Assembly: GCA_022842805.1 (NCBI GenBank) | Contig: JALHOX010000152.1 | Span: forward strand, 1-9,781 | Length of the DNA stretch: 9,781 nucleotides | Direction of reading: 5' to 3' | Origin: Phycisphaerae bacterium | GTDB taxonomy: Bacteria; Planctomycetota; Phycisphaerae; UBA1845; Fen-1342 | Part shown: positions 1 to 7,329 of the stretch, piece by piece | Layout of the letters: each line of letters starts with the position of its first letter | Position numbering within the stretch: position 1 is the stretch's first letter | The notes under the pieces: generated by a model | What the model was told of the DNA's origin: nothing | Seen by the model: only the letters and a program-made list of their open reading frames with translations | Database searches by the model: none | Translations under genes and position numbers: made by a program

Positions 1-222
1 GTCGGAATGCGCACGTTGCGGTGACCAGTTTGATGACTCCGCCAGGGGGTTCGAGGGGAAACGACGGACTCGGGCCGGAGCTGAGGGCCGCAGCGGCGAT
101 CCGAATTCAGCAAAACAGCGCAATCTGGGTGTTGTTGGCGACGATCGCCGCGACGCGCTTCGTAGCATTCGCGCGGAGATTCGCAGAGACAGTCGATTGT
201 TCTTCAAGACGGAGGGATGTTC
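1..222. other. Left-edge region with no confident gene
   Basis: No convincing complete gene lies here. One frame (starting at base 2) is open from the edge and contains C-A-R-C-G near its start, reminiscent of a zinc-ribbon half-site. It runs on through the well-supported start at 223 and stops only at 418, where its product becomes arginine/cysteine-rich as in a shadow frame. Another frame stops at 22-24 and could be the last codons of an upstream gene. The last dozen bases carry the Shine-Dalgarno for the gene at 223. I saw no convincing promoter or terminator. Confidence 0.4.
211..215 (+). promoter_or_regulatory. Ribosome binding site deciding the start at 223
   Basis: GGAGG at 211-215 lies 7 bases before the ATG at 223 but only 1 base before the in-frame ATG at 217. 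The spacing therefore favours initiation at 223 (protein beginning MSEFGG). Confidence 0.6.
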
Positions 223-756
223 ATGTCCGAATTCGGCGGTCGCCACATGGAGCTGTTCGGGGCGGACTTTGCGCGCGGGCCGTTTGCGTCGTCGCGGCCG
301 GAGATCGCGGCGTTGCAGATCGCGACGCAGCTTGCGCAGTTGCGGGCGCCGCTGCTGCGGTCGGACAGCGAGATCGGGGCGCATGCGGAGTTCATTCAGT
401 CGCTGGCGGACAAGCTGATGCCCGACTTCGCCAGTGCGCTGAAGTTCGACGTCGGCAATGAGATTCTGAACGCCGTCGCGACGACCATTCGCACGAACAT
501 CAACAACTACAGCCTGCTCGAAGTCTGGCTGGCGGACGAAGCGGGCGGCGGGCTGACGACGGTGACGCCGACGACGGTGACATGGAGCACGGGCGTGGTG
601 TTGGCGGAGCTGACGGTGCGTAAGCACTATCTGATCATCACGTCGAACACCGGGATCGCCAGTGCGACGGTGAGCTACAGCCTGTCCAAGACTTGGTACT
701 GGGGCGTGGCGCGAATGGGGCGGGCCTATTACTCGTCGTCGTTGTCGTTCTCGTAA
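223..756 (+). CDS. Unrecognised 177-aa protein, helical N-terminus and beta-rich C-terminus
   Basis: I do not recognise the family. The start at 223 is chosen from the GGAGG at 211-215. Residues about 25-95 look helical (for example LQIATQLAQLRAPLLRSD, then FIQSLADKLM). From about 100 the sequence turns beta-like and rich in T, V, S and G. It ends with an aromatic stretch, TWYWGVARMGRAYYSSSLSF. There is no signal peptide, membrane segment or catalytic motif. The helix-then-beta plan and aromatic beta C-terminus would suit a small structural or assembly protein, possibly phage-like, but no phage gene is recognisable nearby. The next gene starts 36 bases downstream on the same strand, so the two may be co-transcribed. 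That it is a gene is fairly secure; its function is unknown. Confidence 0.65.
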   Translation: MSEFGGRHMELFGADFARGPFASSRPEIAALQIATQLAQLRAPLLRSDSEIGAHAEFIQSLADKLMPDFASALKFDVGNEILNAVATTIRTNINNYSLLEVWLADEAGGGLTTVTPTTVTWSTGVVLAELTVRKHYLIITSNTGIASATVSYSLSKTWYWGVARMGRAYYSSSLSFS

Positions 757-792
757 TTGTGATCGCCGTGGTGACGATGGAGCGATGCGCGA

Positions 793-1023
793 ATGGCCAA
801 GAGCGGTAATGCAAAGAAGGACTATGAGAAGACCTCGACCGCGGGCGTCTTCGTTAGTTCGCGGCTGACGGTCGAGCAATTGCCGCGGTATGTCGACGGG
901 CGGGCGGTCGTGGCTTTCGCGATCGACCCGGAGAACGAGCACATCGTTTATTTCGCGACGATGCCGGTGGACGGAGACGTCGACGTCGCGCGGAAGTGGC
1001 AGGCGATTGACGAGGGAACGTAG
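793..1023 (+). CDS. Unrecognised 76-aa soluble protein
   Basis: This is a small protein of unknown function. A GGAG at 779-782 lies 10 bases before the ATG, a usable ribosome binding site. The N-terminus is lysine-rich (MAKSGNAKKDYEK). The rest alternates short strands and acidic stretches (VVAFAIDPENEHIVYFATMP, then VDGDVDVARKWQAIDEG), consistent with a compact alpha/beta domain. It has no membrane segment, signal peptide or cysteines. It starts 36 bases after the 177-aa gene on the same strand and may share its transcript. It ends 31 bases before the convergent stop of the YbjQ-like gene, with no clear terminator hairpin between them. Coding status rests on the ribosome site, the operon-like spacing and balanced composition. 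Confidence 0.55.
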   Translation: MAKSGNAKKDYEKTSTAGVFVSSRLTVEQLPRYVDGRAVVAFAIDPENEHIVYFATMPVDGDVDVARKWQAIDEGT

Positions 1024-1054
1024 CGCGGCGAGGAACGGGCGGTCGGGGCAGTGA

Positions 1055-1528
1055 TCAAACGCTCGGTGGCGATGGCGGCGTCGGGCGCGCCGGCTCGCCG
1101 CCCACGCGGCGCACGATCACCGCGTCGCCATTGGCCACGCATTTGCCGCTGGCGAGGCGGACGGCGTTGAGGTTGATCACCGCGTTCGCGCCTTGCTTGG
1201 CCGCGGCGGCTTTCAATTCCTCCACCGCTGCGGCGGGCGATGGCGCGCCTTCGATGAAGACGGCCTCGATCTGCTGCACGATCTCAAATCCGGCGATCGT
1301 CGCGCTGCTGCTGGTGGCGATGATCTTGCCGCTCAGACGCCCGATCTCGTGCAATTTCTCCTGCGCGGCGGCGGCGCGGGCCCGCGCATCGCGGCGGCGC
1401 GTGCGGGCGTAGGCCGCTTCGCGCAGGCCGGTGAGCAGCCGCGACACGAGCATGAGCAAAATGAGCACGCCCGCGCCGAGGACGGCGAGTTGCGTGATCG
1501 GGTCGTTGAGCGAAAGCCAGCTTGGCAT
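1055..1528 (-). CDS. Membrane-anchored YbjQ-like (UPF0145 / heavy-metal-binding-domain-like) protein
   Basis: The 157-residue product has one N-terminal membrane segment (about residues 11-34, LAVLGAGVLILLMLVSRLL) and then a charged, probably coiled-coil linker (about 36-66, rich in R, A, E). The C-terminal domain (about 68-141) fits the YbjQ/UPF0145 pattern: an opening strand IIATSSSATIAGFEIVQQI, a helix with EELKAAAAKQGANAVINL, and a closing strand GDAVIVRR. The GANAV turn after the helix is the best family marker. YbjQ proteins are usually about 105 residues without a membrane anchor, so the anchor and linker are additions, and the tail is proline-rich (PARPTPPSPPSV). The family's biochemical role is unsettled. 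The ATG overlaps the stop of the upstream MFS gene by one base (TAATG on the minus strand), implying translational coupling and a link to membrane transport. Confidence 0.7.
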   Translation of the reverse strand: MPSWLSLNDPITQLAVLGAGVLILLMLVSRLLTGLREAAYARTRRRDARARAAAAQEKLHEIGRLSGKIIATSSSATIAGFEIVQQIEAVFIEGAPSPAAAVEELKAAAAKQGANAVINLNAVRLASGKCVANGDAVIVRRVGGEPARPTPPSPPSV

Positions 1529-2841
1529 TAGCGCGATCCCGCGGCTCCGGCCGCCGCGGCGCGAGCGACGATGCGCCCGTTCCGCCGCGAATAGAGCGTA
1601 GCCGCCGCGACGCCGGCGAGGAGCAGCCCCGCCGCGACGACGCCGAGCAGATAGGGGATGAGCCGGTCGAGGCCGGGGATGTTGGGCAGGCCGATCGCGC
1701 CGCTCGCGGTGACCATCGCACCCATCGTCATCATGTCCGACACGCCGCAGACGCGACCGCGGCGGCTATCGGGTACGAAGCGCTGAATGGTCGCCATGAC
1801 GGTGATGAGCAGGCCGGCGCCGTGCATGCCGATGAAGAAGAACGACGTCGCACAAATCCACCAAGGCCAGTGACCAACGACGGCTCCGCACAGCACCGCG
1901 ACCCAGAAGCCCGCGCCGAAGAGCGTGAGCATGACGGCGGTGGGGATCGGCAACTTCGGGCCGACGATGGTCATCAGCGCTGCGCCGGCGGCGAGGCCGA
2001 TCGCCATCACGCCCTGATACTTGCCGATATCGGCCAGGTCGCCCGCGAACACATCGCGCACGATGGCTGGGATCATCGAGTTCACCGCGCCGGCGGCCGC
2101 CCAGAAGACCGTGCCGAGCAGGATCATTTGCAGGATGCGCCGGTGGGAGAGGACATAGCGAAAGCCCTCGGTGACGGCGCTGAACCCGGCGAGTTCGGCG
2201 CTGTGATGGGTCGGGCGGGCGCGGCTCATGAGAATGGAGGCGACCAGCACGGCGCTAATGCCGAAGGTGAGCGCGTCGAGCTGGTAATTGACCGAAGGCG
2301 AGTAATGTTTGGCGAGCCAGCCGCCGACGCCGTAGCTGACGATCGAGGCGATCGTGCCGAGGGCGCTGATCATGGCGTTGGCGCGGACGAGTTGGTCTTC
2401 CTTGACGAGGTCGGGGAGCAGCGCCTGTCGCGCCGGCGAGAAAAACGCGGCGAGAAAGCCCGCCATCGCGAGCGGCACGACGACCGTGTAGGTACCGAAG
2501 CCGGCGGCGAGCATCGTCGGCACGGCCCAGATCAGCGAGAGCATCACGACGCCGCGGAGGATGTCGGAGCCGAACATGGTCCACTTGCGGCTGAACTTGT
2601 CGGCCCACCAGCCGGCGAGCGGGGCGATGAAGGGGAATGGCAGGAAGAAGCCGAACTGCATGAGGGCGCGGATGCGGGTGGTGTCGTCGCGCTCCATGCC
2701 GCCGAGCTGCTTGAGCAGGGCGAATTCGCTGAGGTGGTCGCCGACGGCGCTGATTCCCGCCGCCGCCCAGAGCAAAAGGAAGTTGGGATTGAGGATGACG
2801 AGTCTGGGGAGCGAGGCTTCGGTCTTGGCGGCCGAACTCAT
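1528..2841 (-). CDS. MFS transporter, DHA3 / MFS_3-type efflux protein
   Basis: The 437-residue product is a polytopic inner-membrane protein with about 12 hydrophobic segments, a normal length for the major facilitator superfamily. The loop after the second segment carries a motif-A-like GWWADKFSRKWTM (residues 77-89). The region FFSPARQALLPDLV (133-146) followed by LVRANAMIS (151-159), and the VPDSRRGRVCGVSDM loop (356-370), are typical of the DHA3 branch that includes macrolide-efflux-like proteins, EntS and LplT. The family exports drugs, siderophores or lipids by proton antiport or facilitation; the substrate cannot be told from sequence. An LplT-like role is possible, but no acyltransferase domain is fused or adjacent. 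The C-terminus is short and rich in alanine and arginine. It is the first gene of a probable two-gene operon with the YbjQ-like protein. The Shine-Dalgarno is weak, and no operator was seen. Confidence 0.88.
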   Translation of the reverse strand: MSSAAKTEASLPRLVILNPNFLLLWAAAGISAVGDHLSEFALLKQLGGMERDDTTRIRALMQFGFFLPFPFIAPLAGWWADKFSRKWTMFGSDILRGVVMLSLIWAVPTMLAAGFGTYTVVVPLAMAGFLAAFFSPARQALLPDLVKEDQLVRANAMISALGTIASIVSYGVGGWLAKHYSPSVNYQLDALTFGISAVLVASILMSRARPTHHSAELAGFSAVTEGFRYVLSHRRILQMILLGTVFWAAAGAVNSMIPAIVRDVFAGDLADIGKYQGVMAIGLAAGAALMTIVGPKLPIPTAVMLTLFGAGFWVAVLCGAVVGHWPWWICATSFFFIGMHGAGLLITVMATIQRFVPDSRRGRVCGVSDMMTMGAMVTASGAIGLPNIPGLDRLIPYLLGVVAAGLLLAGVAAATLYSRRNGRIVARAAAAGAAGSR

Positions 2842-3192
2842 GCGGGTGGTCCGATCGGTTTTGTAGGGTCGGCATCTCGCGCGCCGCGACGGCCCCGCCG
2901 CGCGGATCGCGTTGGCGGGGAATCTAGGGCTGCGGTGGGGCGATCACAAGCGGGGAGAGCACGGCGGGAGCATATGTTTTAGTTACGAGGCGACTAGGAT
3001 ATGTCGGTTTGGGCGTGGATGCTGTTCGGGCGTGATTGTCGCGACTGTCTGAGTTCCATGTCAGTCCGAGTGCCCGCTGGCGATCGAACGGAGAGGGTGA
3101 GAGAAACTGTAGTTGTGGCCGAAAGGCTGGGGACCGCGAGGGTCCAATCGCCGTCGGCGGCGTGCACGCTGATGTCTAAGAGGTATTCATCG
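2842..3192. other. Divergent intergenic region between the MFS gene and the repeat-protein gene
   Basis: This 351-bp gap should hold the promoters for both divergent transcripts. The plus-strand frame of the repeat protein stays open back to an ATG at 3001. Those 64 extra codons would put the hydrophobic signal sequence in the middle of the protein, so I treat them as non-coding leader. A small hairpin (GGACC / GGTCC, 3131-3145) lies in it. I could not pick a convincing -35/-10 pair on either strand. Confidence 0.5.
3178..3183 (+). promoter_or_regulatory. Ribosome binding site deciding the start at 3193
   Basis: AAGAGG at 3178-3183 is 9 bases before the ATG at 3193. That ATG opens directly into a classical signal peptide. 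The upstream in-frame ATGs at 3001 and 3172 lack both features together. Confidence 0.6.
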
Positions 3193-5643
3193 ATGCCTTC
3201 GAACACGAGGTTTAAGACGGTTGGGTTAGCGGGACTCTTCGGAACCTGGTTGGCCGCAGCAACGGCTGCCGCGGAGTGCGACCCGAGATGGATGCTGGGG
3301 CAGGGTGTTCCGGGTGTATTCGCCAACAATCCCGATGCTCCGGACGTAGGCGTGCTCGCGACCACCACGTGGGATCCCGACGGGGCGGGCGGAGCCCCCG
3401 AGGTACTCGTGGCAGCCGGTAGTTTCGAGATCGCGGGTGACACCGTGGTCCACAACATCGCGGCGTGGAACGGCAGTTCCTGGCAAGCGCTTGGCGCTAC
3501 GTTGGGAGACGCGCCGGGTGAGGTGGTGCAGGTGCTTGCGGTTTACAATGGCGAGTTAATCGCCGGCGGGCGTTTTGACACAGCGGGTGAACAGTCGGCG
3601 CGCGGCATCGCGCGCTGGGATGGACAGTCATGGCGGCCTTTGGGCAGCGGAGTCGGCACCCTCCAAGCCGATCACGTCTACAGCCTTGCCATTTTCGAGG
3701 GAGAGCTCATTGTTGGAGGCACGCTTAGCGCCGCCGGCGCGGAGTCCGCAACCACGATCGCGCGCTGGAATGGCGAACGATGGCAGTCGTTCGAGAACGG
3801 AATCGGAGTTTCTTATTCTCCCCGCACGTATGCGCTGATGGTCTATCAAGGTGAGTTGATTGCGGGCGGACAGTTTAAGGTTGACTTCTCGGATGGAAAT
3901 GGTGCGTTCGTCAATTCGAACATCGCAAAATGGGACGGGAGCGCGTGGCGTCAGATCAGGTTTTCTCCAAATCCAGAAGTCGCAGGAGTAGTTTTTGCCC
4001 TTTCCGTCCATGACAACGACTTGATCGTCGGGGGGCGGTTCACCGCCGTCGGCGGGAATCTAGCGCGGAACATCGCTCGCTGGAACGGCTCCGTCTGGCG
4101 GTCGCTCGGTGAAAACGCGATGAATGGAACGGATGCGACTGTCTACCAGCTCACGACATACGACGGGAAACTGGTCGTCGGCGGCGATTTCGAATTCGCG
4201 GGCGGCGCTCCGTCGAGTCGCATAGCGTGCTGGGACGGCAGCGACTGGTTCCCGGTTGCTTCCGGCGGCGTGCAAGGCGTCGGCGGCAGCACTTCGTCGG
4301 TCCGCACTGCGACCGTGTTTCAGGGCGAACTCGTTGTCGGCGGTCGATTTTCATCCGCGGGAGATCAACCGGCCGAAGGAATCGCTCGCTGGAACGGGAT
4401 CGCGTGGGGTTCGCTTTCCGATGGATTGCAGAACGGCGTCAATGGCTCGATCGATGCGTTTGCACACTACGAGGGCGAATTGATCGCGAGCGGGTCCTTC
4501 ACCGGCGCCGGCGGACGGCTTACGAATTGCGTCGCGCGCTGGAATGGCACCGCTTGGCAGCCCTTCGGGGACGGCCCTGAGTACGGCATGAACGGCCCCG
4601 TCTTCGCGCTTACGGTGTTGGGCGGCGATTTGATGGCAGGCGGTTACTTCGGTACCGCCGAAGGGCAAGTCGCCTACCGGGTGGTGCGCTGGAACGGCGT
4701 GACGTGGCAGGCGATCTCGCCTGGAAACACCGCACCCAACGGGGCGGTATACGCGCTGACTGAGTACAACGGGGAGTTGGTGGCCGGCGGCTATTTCACC
4801 TACGCGAGCGGCGGACTTGTCAATCGCATCGTGCGCTGGGATGGCGCTCAATGGCGACCGCTTGGCGACGACACTTCGCGCGGCGTGAATGGAGGCGTGG
4901 AAGCGCTGATCACGTTCGAGGGAGAGTTGATTGCGGGCGGTGTGTTTACGCTCGCGGGCAACCAGCCCGCGAACCGCATCGCCCGATGGGATGGCTCGGC
5001 CTGGCGACCTCTGGCGTCGGGTGACCAGAATGGATTGGACGGTCGGGCGAGCGTATTCGCAATCCGCAACAACGCTCTCATCGTCGGCGGCCAGTTTTCT
5101 GTCGCCGGTGGGCGACCGGCAAACAACATCGCACAGTGGGACGGCATCGATTGGCAATCGTTCGGCGACACCGGCGAAAACGGTACCAACGGTGCGGTCG
5201 AGGCGATTACGGCTTACAACAGCCGGCTGATTGTCGGCGGGACTTTCACGAGCGCGGGCGGAGTTCCCGCCCATCGGGTCGCCAGCTGGGATGGCGTCCG
5301 CTGGCAAGCCCTTGGCGTTGGCGTCGAGTGCGGAACGAGTGACTCGGTCCGCGCGCTGGCTTCGTATCAGGGTGAGTTGGTCATTGGCGGGTCCTTCATT
5401 TCCGCAGGTGGCAACACCTCCGTCAACTGGGCGCGCTGGGAGTGCGCCATCGCGGCCGATCTGGATTGCAATGGCTTTGTCCACGTGGGCGACATCGCGC
5501 CGTTTGTCCTGGCGCTCACTGACTCCACTGCATATATCCATTCCTATCCAGAGTGTGATGCGTCGCGCGGGGATCTCAATCGCGATGGTTTCGTTTCTGT
5601 GGCAGACATTGGACTGTTCGTCGCGGCGCTGATCGGCGGATAG
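3193..5643 (+). CDS. Secreted Rax2/kelch-like repeat protein with C-terminal dockerin-like module
   Basis: From the ATG at 3193 the product is 816 residues. Residues 1-27 form a signal peptide (basic start, hydrophobic GLAGLFGTWLAAATAAA, probable cleavage before ECDP). Residues about 55-752 hold fourteen repeats averaging 50 residues with the pattern [YF]-x-G-E-L-[IV]-[AV]-G-G-x-F-x-x-A-G-x-x-x-x-x-x-I-A-[RK]-W-[DN]-G-x-x-W. This resembles Rax2-type and kelch-like repeats that fold as beta-propeller blades. Residues 756-816 form a dockerin-like module: DLDCNG and DLNRDG calcium-loop motifs, each followed by a [VA]-[GA]-D-I helix. No catalytic motif is visible, so a surface or extracellular binding or adhesion role is the most one can infer. 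The dockerin-like end may be a calcium-binding anchor or sorting tail rather than a cellulosomal dockerin, since no cohesin is seen here. A hairpin and a repeat element follow the stop. Confidence 0.85.
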   Translation: MPSNTRFKTVGLAGLFGTWLAAATAAAECDPRWMLGQGVPGVFANNPDAPDVGVLATTTWDPDGAGGAPEVLVAAGSFEIAGDTVVHNIAAWNGSSWQALGATLGDAPGEVVQVLAVYNGELIAGGRFDTAGEQSARGIARWDGQSWRPLGSGVGTLQADHVYSLAIFEGELIVGGTLSAAGAESATTIARWNGERWQSFENGIGVSYSPRTYALMVYQGELIAGGQFKVDFSDGNGAFVNSNIAKWDGSAWRQIRFSPNPEVAGVVFALSVHDNDLIVGGRFTAVGGNLARNIARWNGSVWRSLGENAMNGTDATVYQLTTYDGKLVVGGDFEFAGGAPSSRIACWDGSDWFPVASGGVQGVGGSTSSVRTATVFQGELVVGGRFSSAGDQPAEGIARWNGIAWGSLSDGLQNGVNGSIDAFAHYEGELIASGSFTGAGGRLTNCVARWNGTAWQPFGDGPEYGMNGPVFALTVLGGDLMAGGYFGTAEGQVAYRVVRWNGVTWQAISPGNTAPNGAVYALTEYNGELVAGGYFTYASGGLVNRIVRWDGAQWRPLGDDTSRGVNGGVEALITFEGELIAGGVFTLAGNQPANRIARWDGSAWRPLASGDQNGLDGRASVFAIRNNALIVGGQFSVAGGRPANNIAQWDGIDWQSFGDTGENGTNGAVEAITAYNSRLIVGGTFTSAGGVPAHRVASWDGVRWQALGVGVECGTSDSVRALASYQGELVIGGSFISAGGNTSVNWARWECAIAADLDCNGFVHVGDIAPFVLALTDSTAYIHSYPECDASRGDLNRDGFVSVADIGLFVAALIGG
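3355..5450 (+). repeat. Fourteen coding tandem repeats of about 150 bp
   Basis: These are protein-level repeats inside the secreted protein. Repeat 2 starts at residue 111 (base 3523) and repeat 14 at residue 717 (base 5341), giving an average period of 50.5 residues. The copies are well diverged in DNA, so they are old rather than a recent slippage product. Repeat 4 carries a short insertion (FKVDFSDGNGAFVNS). Repeat 14 loses the final W-D-G-x-x-W turn and runs into the dockerin-like module. Junctions 7/8 to 12/13 nearly all contain an N-G or D-G turn, so the second half is more uniform than the first. Confidence 0.85.
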
Positions 5644-5667
5644 CCGCCAGTATCGACCGCCAGATGC

Positions 5668-5694
5668 CATGCCGACGGCTTTTGCGTCGGCATG
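5668..5694 (+). terminator. Terminator-like hairpin after the repeat-protein gene
   Basis: A perfect 10-bp stem (CATGCCGACG at 5668-5677 with CGTCGGCATG at 5685-5694) and a 7-base loop begin 24 bases after the stop at 5643. There is no T-tract after the stem, so intrinsic termination is uncertain; it may instead protect the mRNA 3' end. Being symmetric, it could also act on the convergent chrA-like transcript. Confidence 0.45.
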
Positions 5695-5712
5695 TGCTCC
5701 GCCTGTCGCGTC

Positions 5713-5812
5713 CGGCGGCATAGACAAGTTGTTCTCAACTTGTCCATGTCGGCGACGACCAGCGCGCCGTTTAACCCGCGGACAAGCGGAGTACCGCTTG
5801 TCCGTGCCACCC
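5713..5812. repeat. Tandem-hairpin repeat element, copy 1
   Basis: Two hairpins make up this element. The first pairs GACAAGTTG (5723-5731) with CAACTTGTC (5736-5744) around a TTCT loop; its stem extends outward with one mismatch. The second pairs GGACAAGCGG (5780-5789) with CCGCTTGTCC (5794-5803) around an AGTA loop, and is followed by GTGCCACCC. A GCGCGCC block (5762-5768) lies between them. It matches the copy at 8230-8331 in both hairpins, loop placement and tail, although its left outer arm is degenerate (12 of 16 bases). It ends 8 bases before the stop codon of the convergent chrA-like gene, so it may serve as a bidirectional 3'-end structure. No transposase is encoded. Confidence 0.8.
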
Positions 5813-5820
5813 CAAGCCTC

Positions 5821-7248
5821 TTACGCGATTGCCATCCGCACCAACCCCGCGAGCGCCGCCAGCGCGACGATCGCGACTACGCCCCAGCCGCGCCAGACCA
5901 TGAGTGCGAAGGCCGCGACGCCGAGCGCCACGTTGATCCAATCCACGCCGCCGGTGGGGGTCTTCAGCGCGTGCAGTGCGAACCAGACGGCAAGATTGAG
6001 GACGACGCCGACGACCGCGGCGGTGACGGCAGAGAGGGCGGCGGTGAGCTGGTCGTTGGAGCGCATGCGCTCGACGTAGGGCGCGCCGAGAAAGATGTAG
6101 AGGAAGCAGGGCAGGAAGGTGACCCAGGTGCTGATCGCGGCGCCGAGCGTCGCGGCCAGCAGCGGCGAGAGCGAGCCGGGGTGATTCCAGCCGCCGAGAA
6201 AGCCGACGAATTGCACGACCATGATGAGCGGGCCGGGGGTTGATTCGGCGAGGCCCAGGCCGTCGAGCATCTGGCCTGCGGAGAGCCATGAGTGGCGTTC
6301 GACCGCCTGCTGCGCCACGTAGGGCAAGACGGCGTAAGCGCCGCCGAAGGTGACCATCGCGGCTTTGCTGAAAAACATGCCTTCGCTGACGAGTGTGTGG
6401 TCTCGCCCGAGCACCAGGGCGAGCGCCGCGACCGGCAACCACCAGAGCACGCCGCAGATCGCGACGACGCGGATCGCGCGGGCGAGCGAGGCATCGGCGT
6501 GGTCGGCGATGTGGTCGTCGTGGATGACGGCGGTCGCGCGGCCCGCGCCGCCGCCGTGAGGCTTGAGCAGCGCGAACTGTTTGGGGGCGATTTTCCAGCC
6601 GATCCAGCCGATCAGCGCCGCGCCGGCGATGATCCAGGGGAAGTCGAGCTTCAGGAAATAGATGGCGACGAAGGCGGCGGCGGCGATGGTCCACATCACA
6701 GCGTTCTTGAGGACGCGCCGGCCGATGCGGATGACGGCGGCGGCGACGATGGCCGTGACGGCGGGCTTCAGACCGGAGAAGACCGCGGCGATCCAGGGTA
6801 TGTCGCCGTGCATGACGTAGATGTAGCTGAGCAGCCAGAGGAGGAGCGCGGAGGGGAGTACGAAGAGCGCCCCGGCGACGATGCCGCCCCAGGTGCGATG
6901 GAGCAGCCAGCCGATGTAGGTGGCGAGCTGCTGCGCCTCGGGGCCGGGCAGGAGCATGCAATAGTTGAGTGCGTGCAGGAAGCGGGCCTCGCTGATCCAG
7001 CGCTTGCGATCGACCAACTCGGTGTGCATGATCGCGATCTGGCCGGTGGGGCCCCCAAAGCTGATGAAGCCGAGCTTGAGCCAGAAGCGCAGAGCCTGGG
7101 CAAAGGTCGGGTGAACGGGCGCTTCGTCGTGCGCGGTGGCGGCGTGGTGCGGTTGTTGACTCAAAGGCGGTCTCGGATCGGTTGGTCGGAATTCGGGAAA
7201 TCGCGTGGAGATTCCACCGGGAGTTTGGGAGAATAGCCGTTGAATCAC
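5821..7248 (-). CDS. chrA: ChrA-type chromate transporter, two-domain form
   Basis: The 475-residue product is an inner-membrane CHR-superfamily transporter, whose characterised members export chromate by anion antiport. The N-terminal CHR domain (about 51-215) shows LGFISFGGPTGQIAIMH (59-75) and the LLPGPEAQQLATYIGW stretch (99-114). The C-terminal domain (about 258-470) shows the second-copy signatures VTFGGAYAVLPYV (299-311) and LAESTPGPLIMVVQFVGF (333-350). A hydrophilic linker with HDDHIADHAD (243-252) joins them. Length and both signatures are complete, so it looks intact. The start is uncertain: GTG at 7248 has a GAGGGG only 2 bases upstream, and a TTG at 7164 would shorten the non-conserved N-terminus by 28 residues. 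No chrB regulator is present. Chromate is the family substrate; the actual one here is inferred (sulfate-like anions are possible). Confidence 0.9.
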   Translation of the reverse strand: MIQRLFSQTPGGISTRFPEFRPTDPRPPLSQQPHHAATAHDEAPVHPTFAQALRFWLKLGFISFGGPTGQIAIMHTELVDRKRWISEARFLHALNYCMLLPGPEAQQLATYIGWLLHRTWGGIVAGALFVLPSALLLWLLSYIYVMHGDIPWIAAVFSGLKPAVTAIVAAAVIRIGRRVLKNAVMWTIAAAAFVAIYFLKLDFPWIIAGAALIGWIGWKIAPKQFALLKPHGGGAGRATAVIHDDHIADHADASLARAIRVVAICGVLWWLPVAALALVLGRDHTLVSEGMFFSKAAMVTFGGAYAVLPYVAQQAVERHSWLSAGQMLDGLGLAESTPGPLIMVVQFVGFLGGWNHPGSLSPLLAATLGAAISTWVTFLPCFLYIFLGAPYVERMRSNDQLTAALSAVTAAVVGVVLNLAVWFALHALKTPTGGVDWINVALGVAAFALMVWRGWGVVAIVALAALAGLVRMAIA

Positions 7249-7316
7249 ATCCCCTCATCCGTCGAACGCAGCATGGCGCGCGTGGCGACAAGCGGCGCTC
7301 GATCGGCGCATCGGTC

Positions 7317-7320
7317 GGAG
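7317..7320 (+). promoter_or_regulatory. Ribosome binding site deciding the start at 7330
   Basis: GGAG at 7317-7320 lies 9 bases before the ATG at 7330, which begins a signal peptide. The in-frame TTG at 7240 would add 30 hydrophilic residues before it and would overlap the divergent chrA-like start. Confidence 0.55.
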
Positions 7321-7329
7321 AAACAGTTC

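Noticed and set aside
1522..2982. A 486-codon plus-strand open frame opposite the MFS gene
   Set aside because: It is a GC-rich shadow of the minus-strand transporter. Its product is extremely rich in R, G, A, D, E and H with no domain, while the minus frame has clear MFS motifs.
3001..3192. An N-terminal extension of the repeat protein to the ATG at 3001
   Set aside because: It would bury the signal peptide about 70 residues into the protein. The ATG at 3193 has a better ribosome site and starts the signal peptide directly.
3355..5450. A CRISPR-like or satellite tandem array
   Set aside because: The ~150-bp periodicity reflects diverged protein repeats in one open reading frame, not short identical repeats with unique spacers.
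4351..5727. A 458-codon minus-strand open frame inside the repeat-protein gene
   Set aside because: Its apparent repeats mirror the coding repeats on the plus strand. It has no family signature and no convincing start region.
5780..5812. The second hairpin of element copy 1 as a simple intrinsic terminator for chrA
   Set aside because: There is no T-run on either side, and the same structure occurs at 8296-8331 as part of a larger repeat, so it is better described as a repeat element that may affect 3' ends.
5771..7291. A 506-codon minus-strand frame overlapping chrA, and the 314-codon plus-strand frame at 6292-7236
   Set aside because: Both are low-complexity shadows (arginine-rich and D/G/E-rich respectively) of the chrA-like gene, which carries both CHR-domain signatures.
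7286..7296. GACAAGCGG, resembling an arm of the hairpin element, just upstream of the second dockerin-like gene
   Set aside because: The match is only about nine bases, with no partner arm or loop nearby; it is likely chance.
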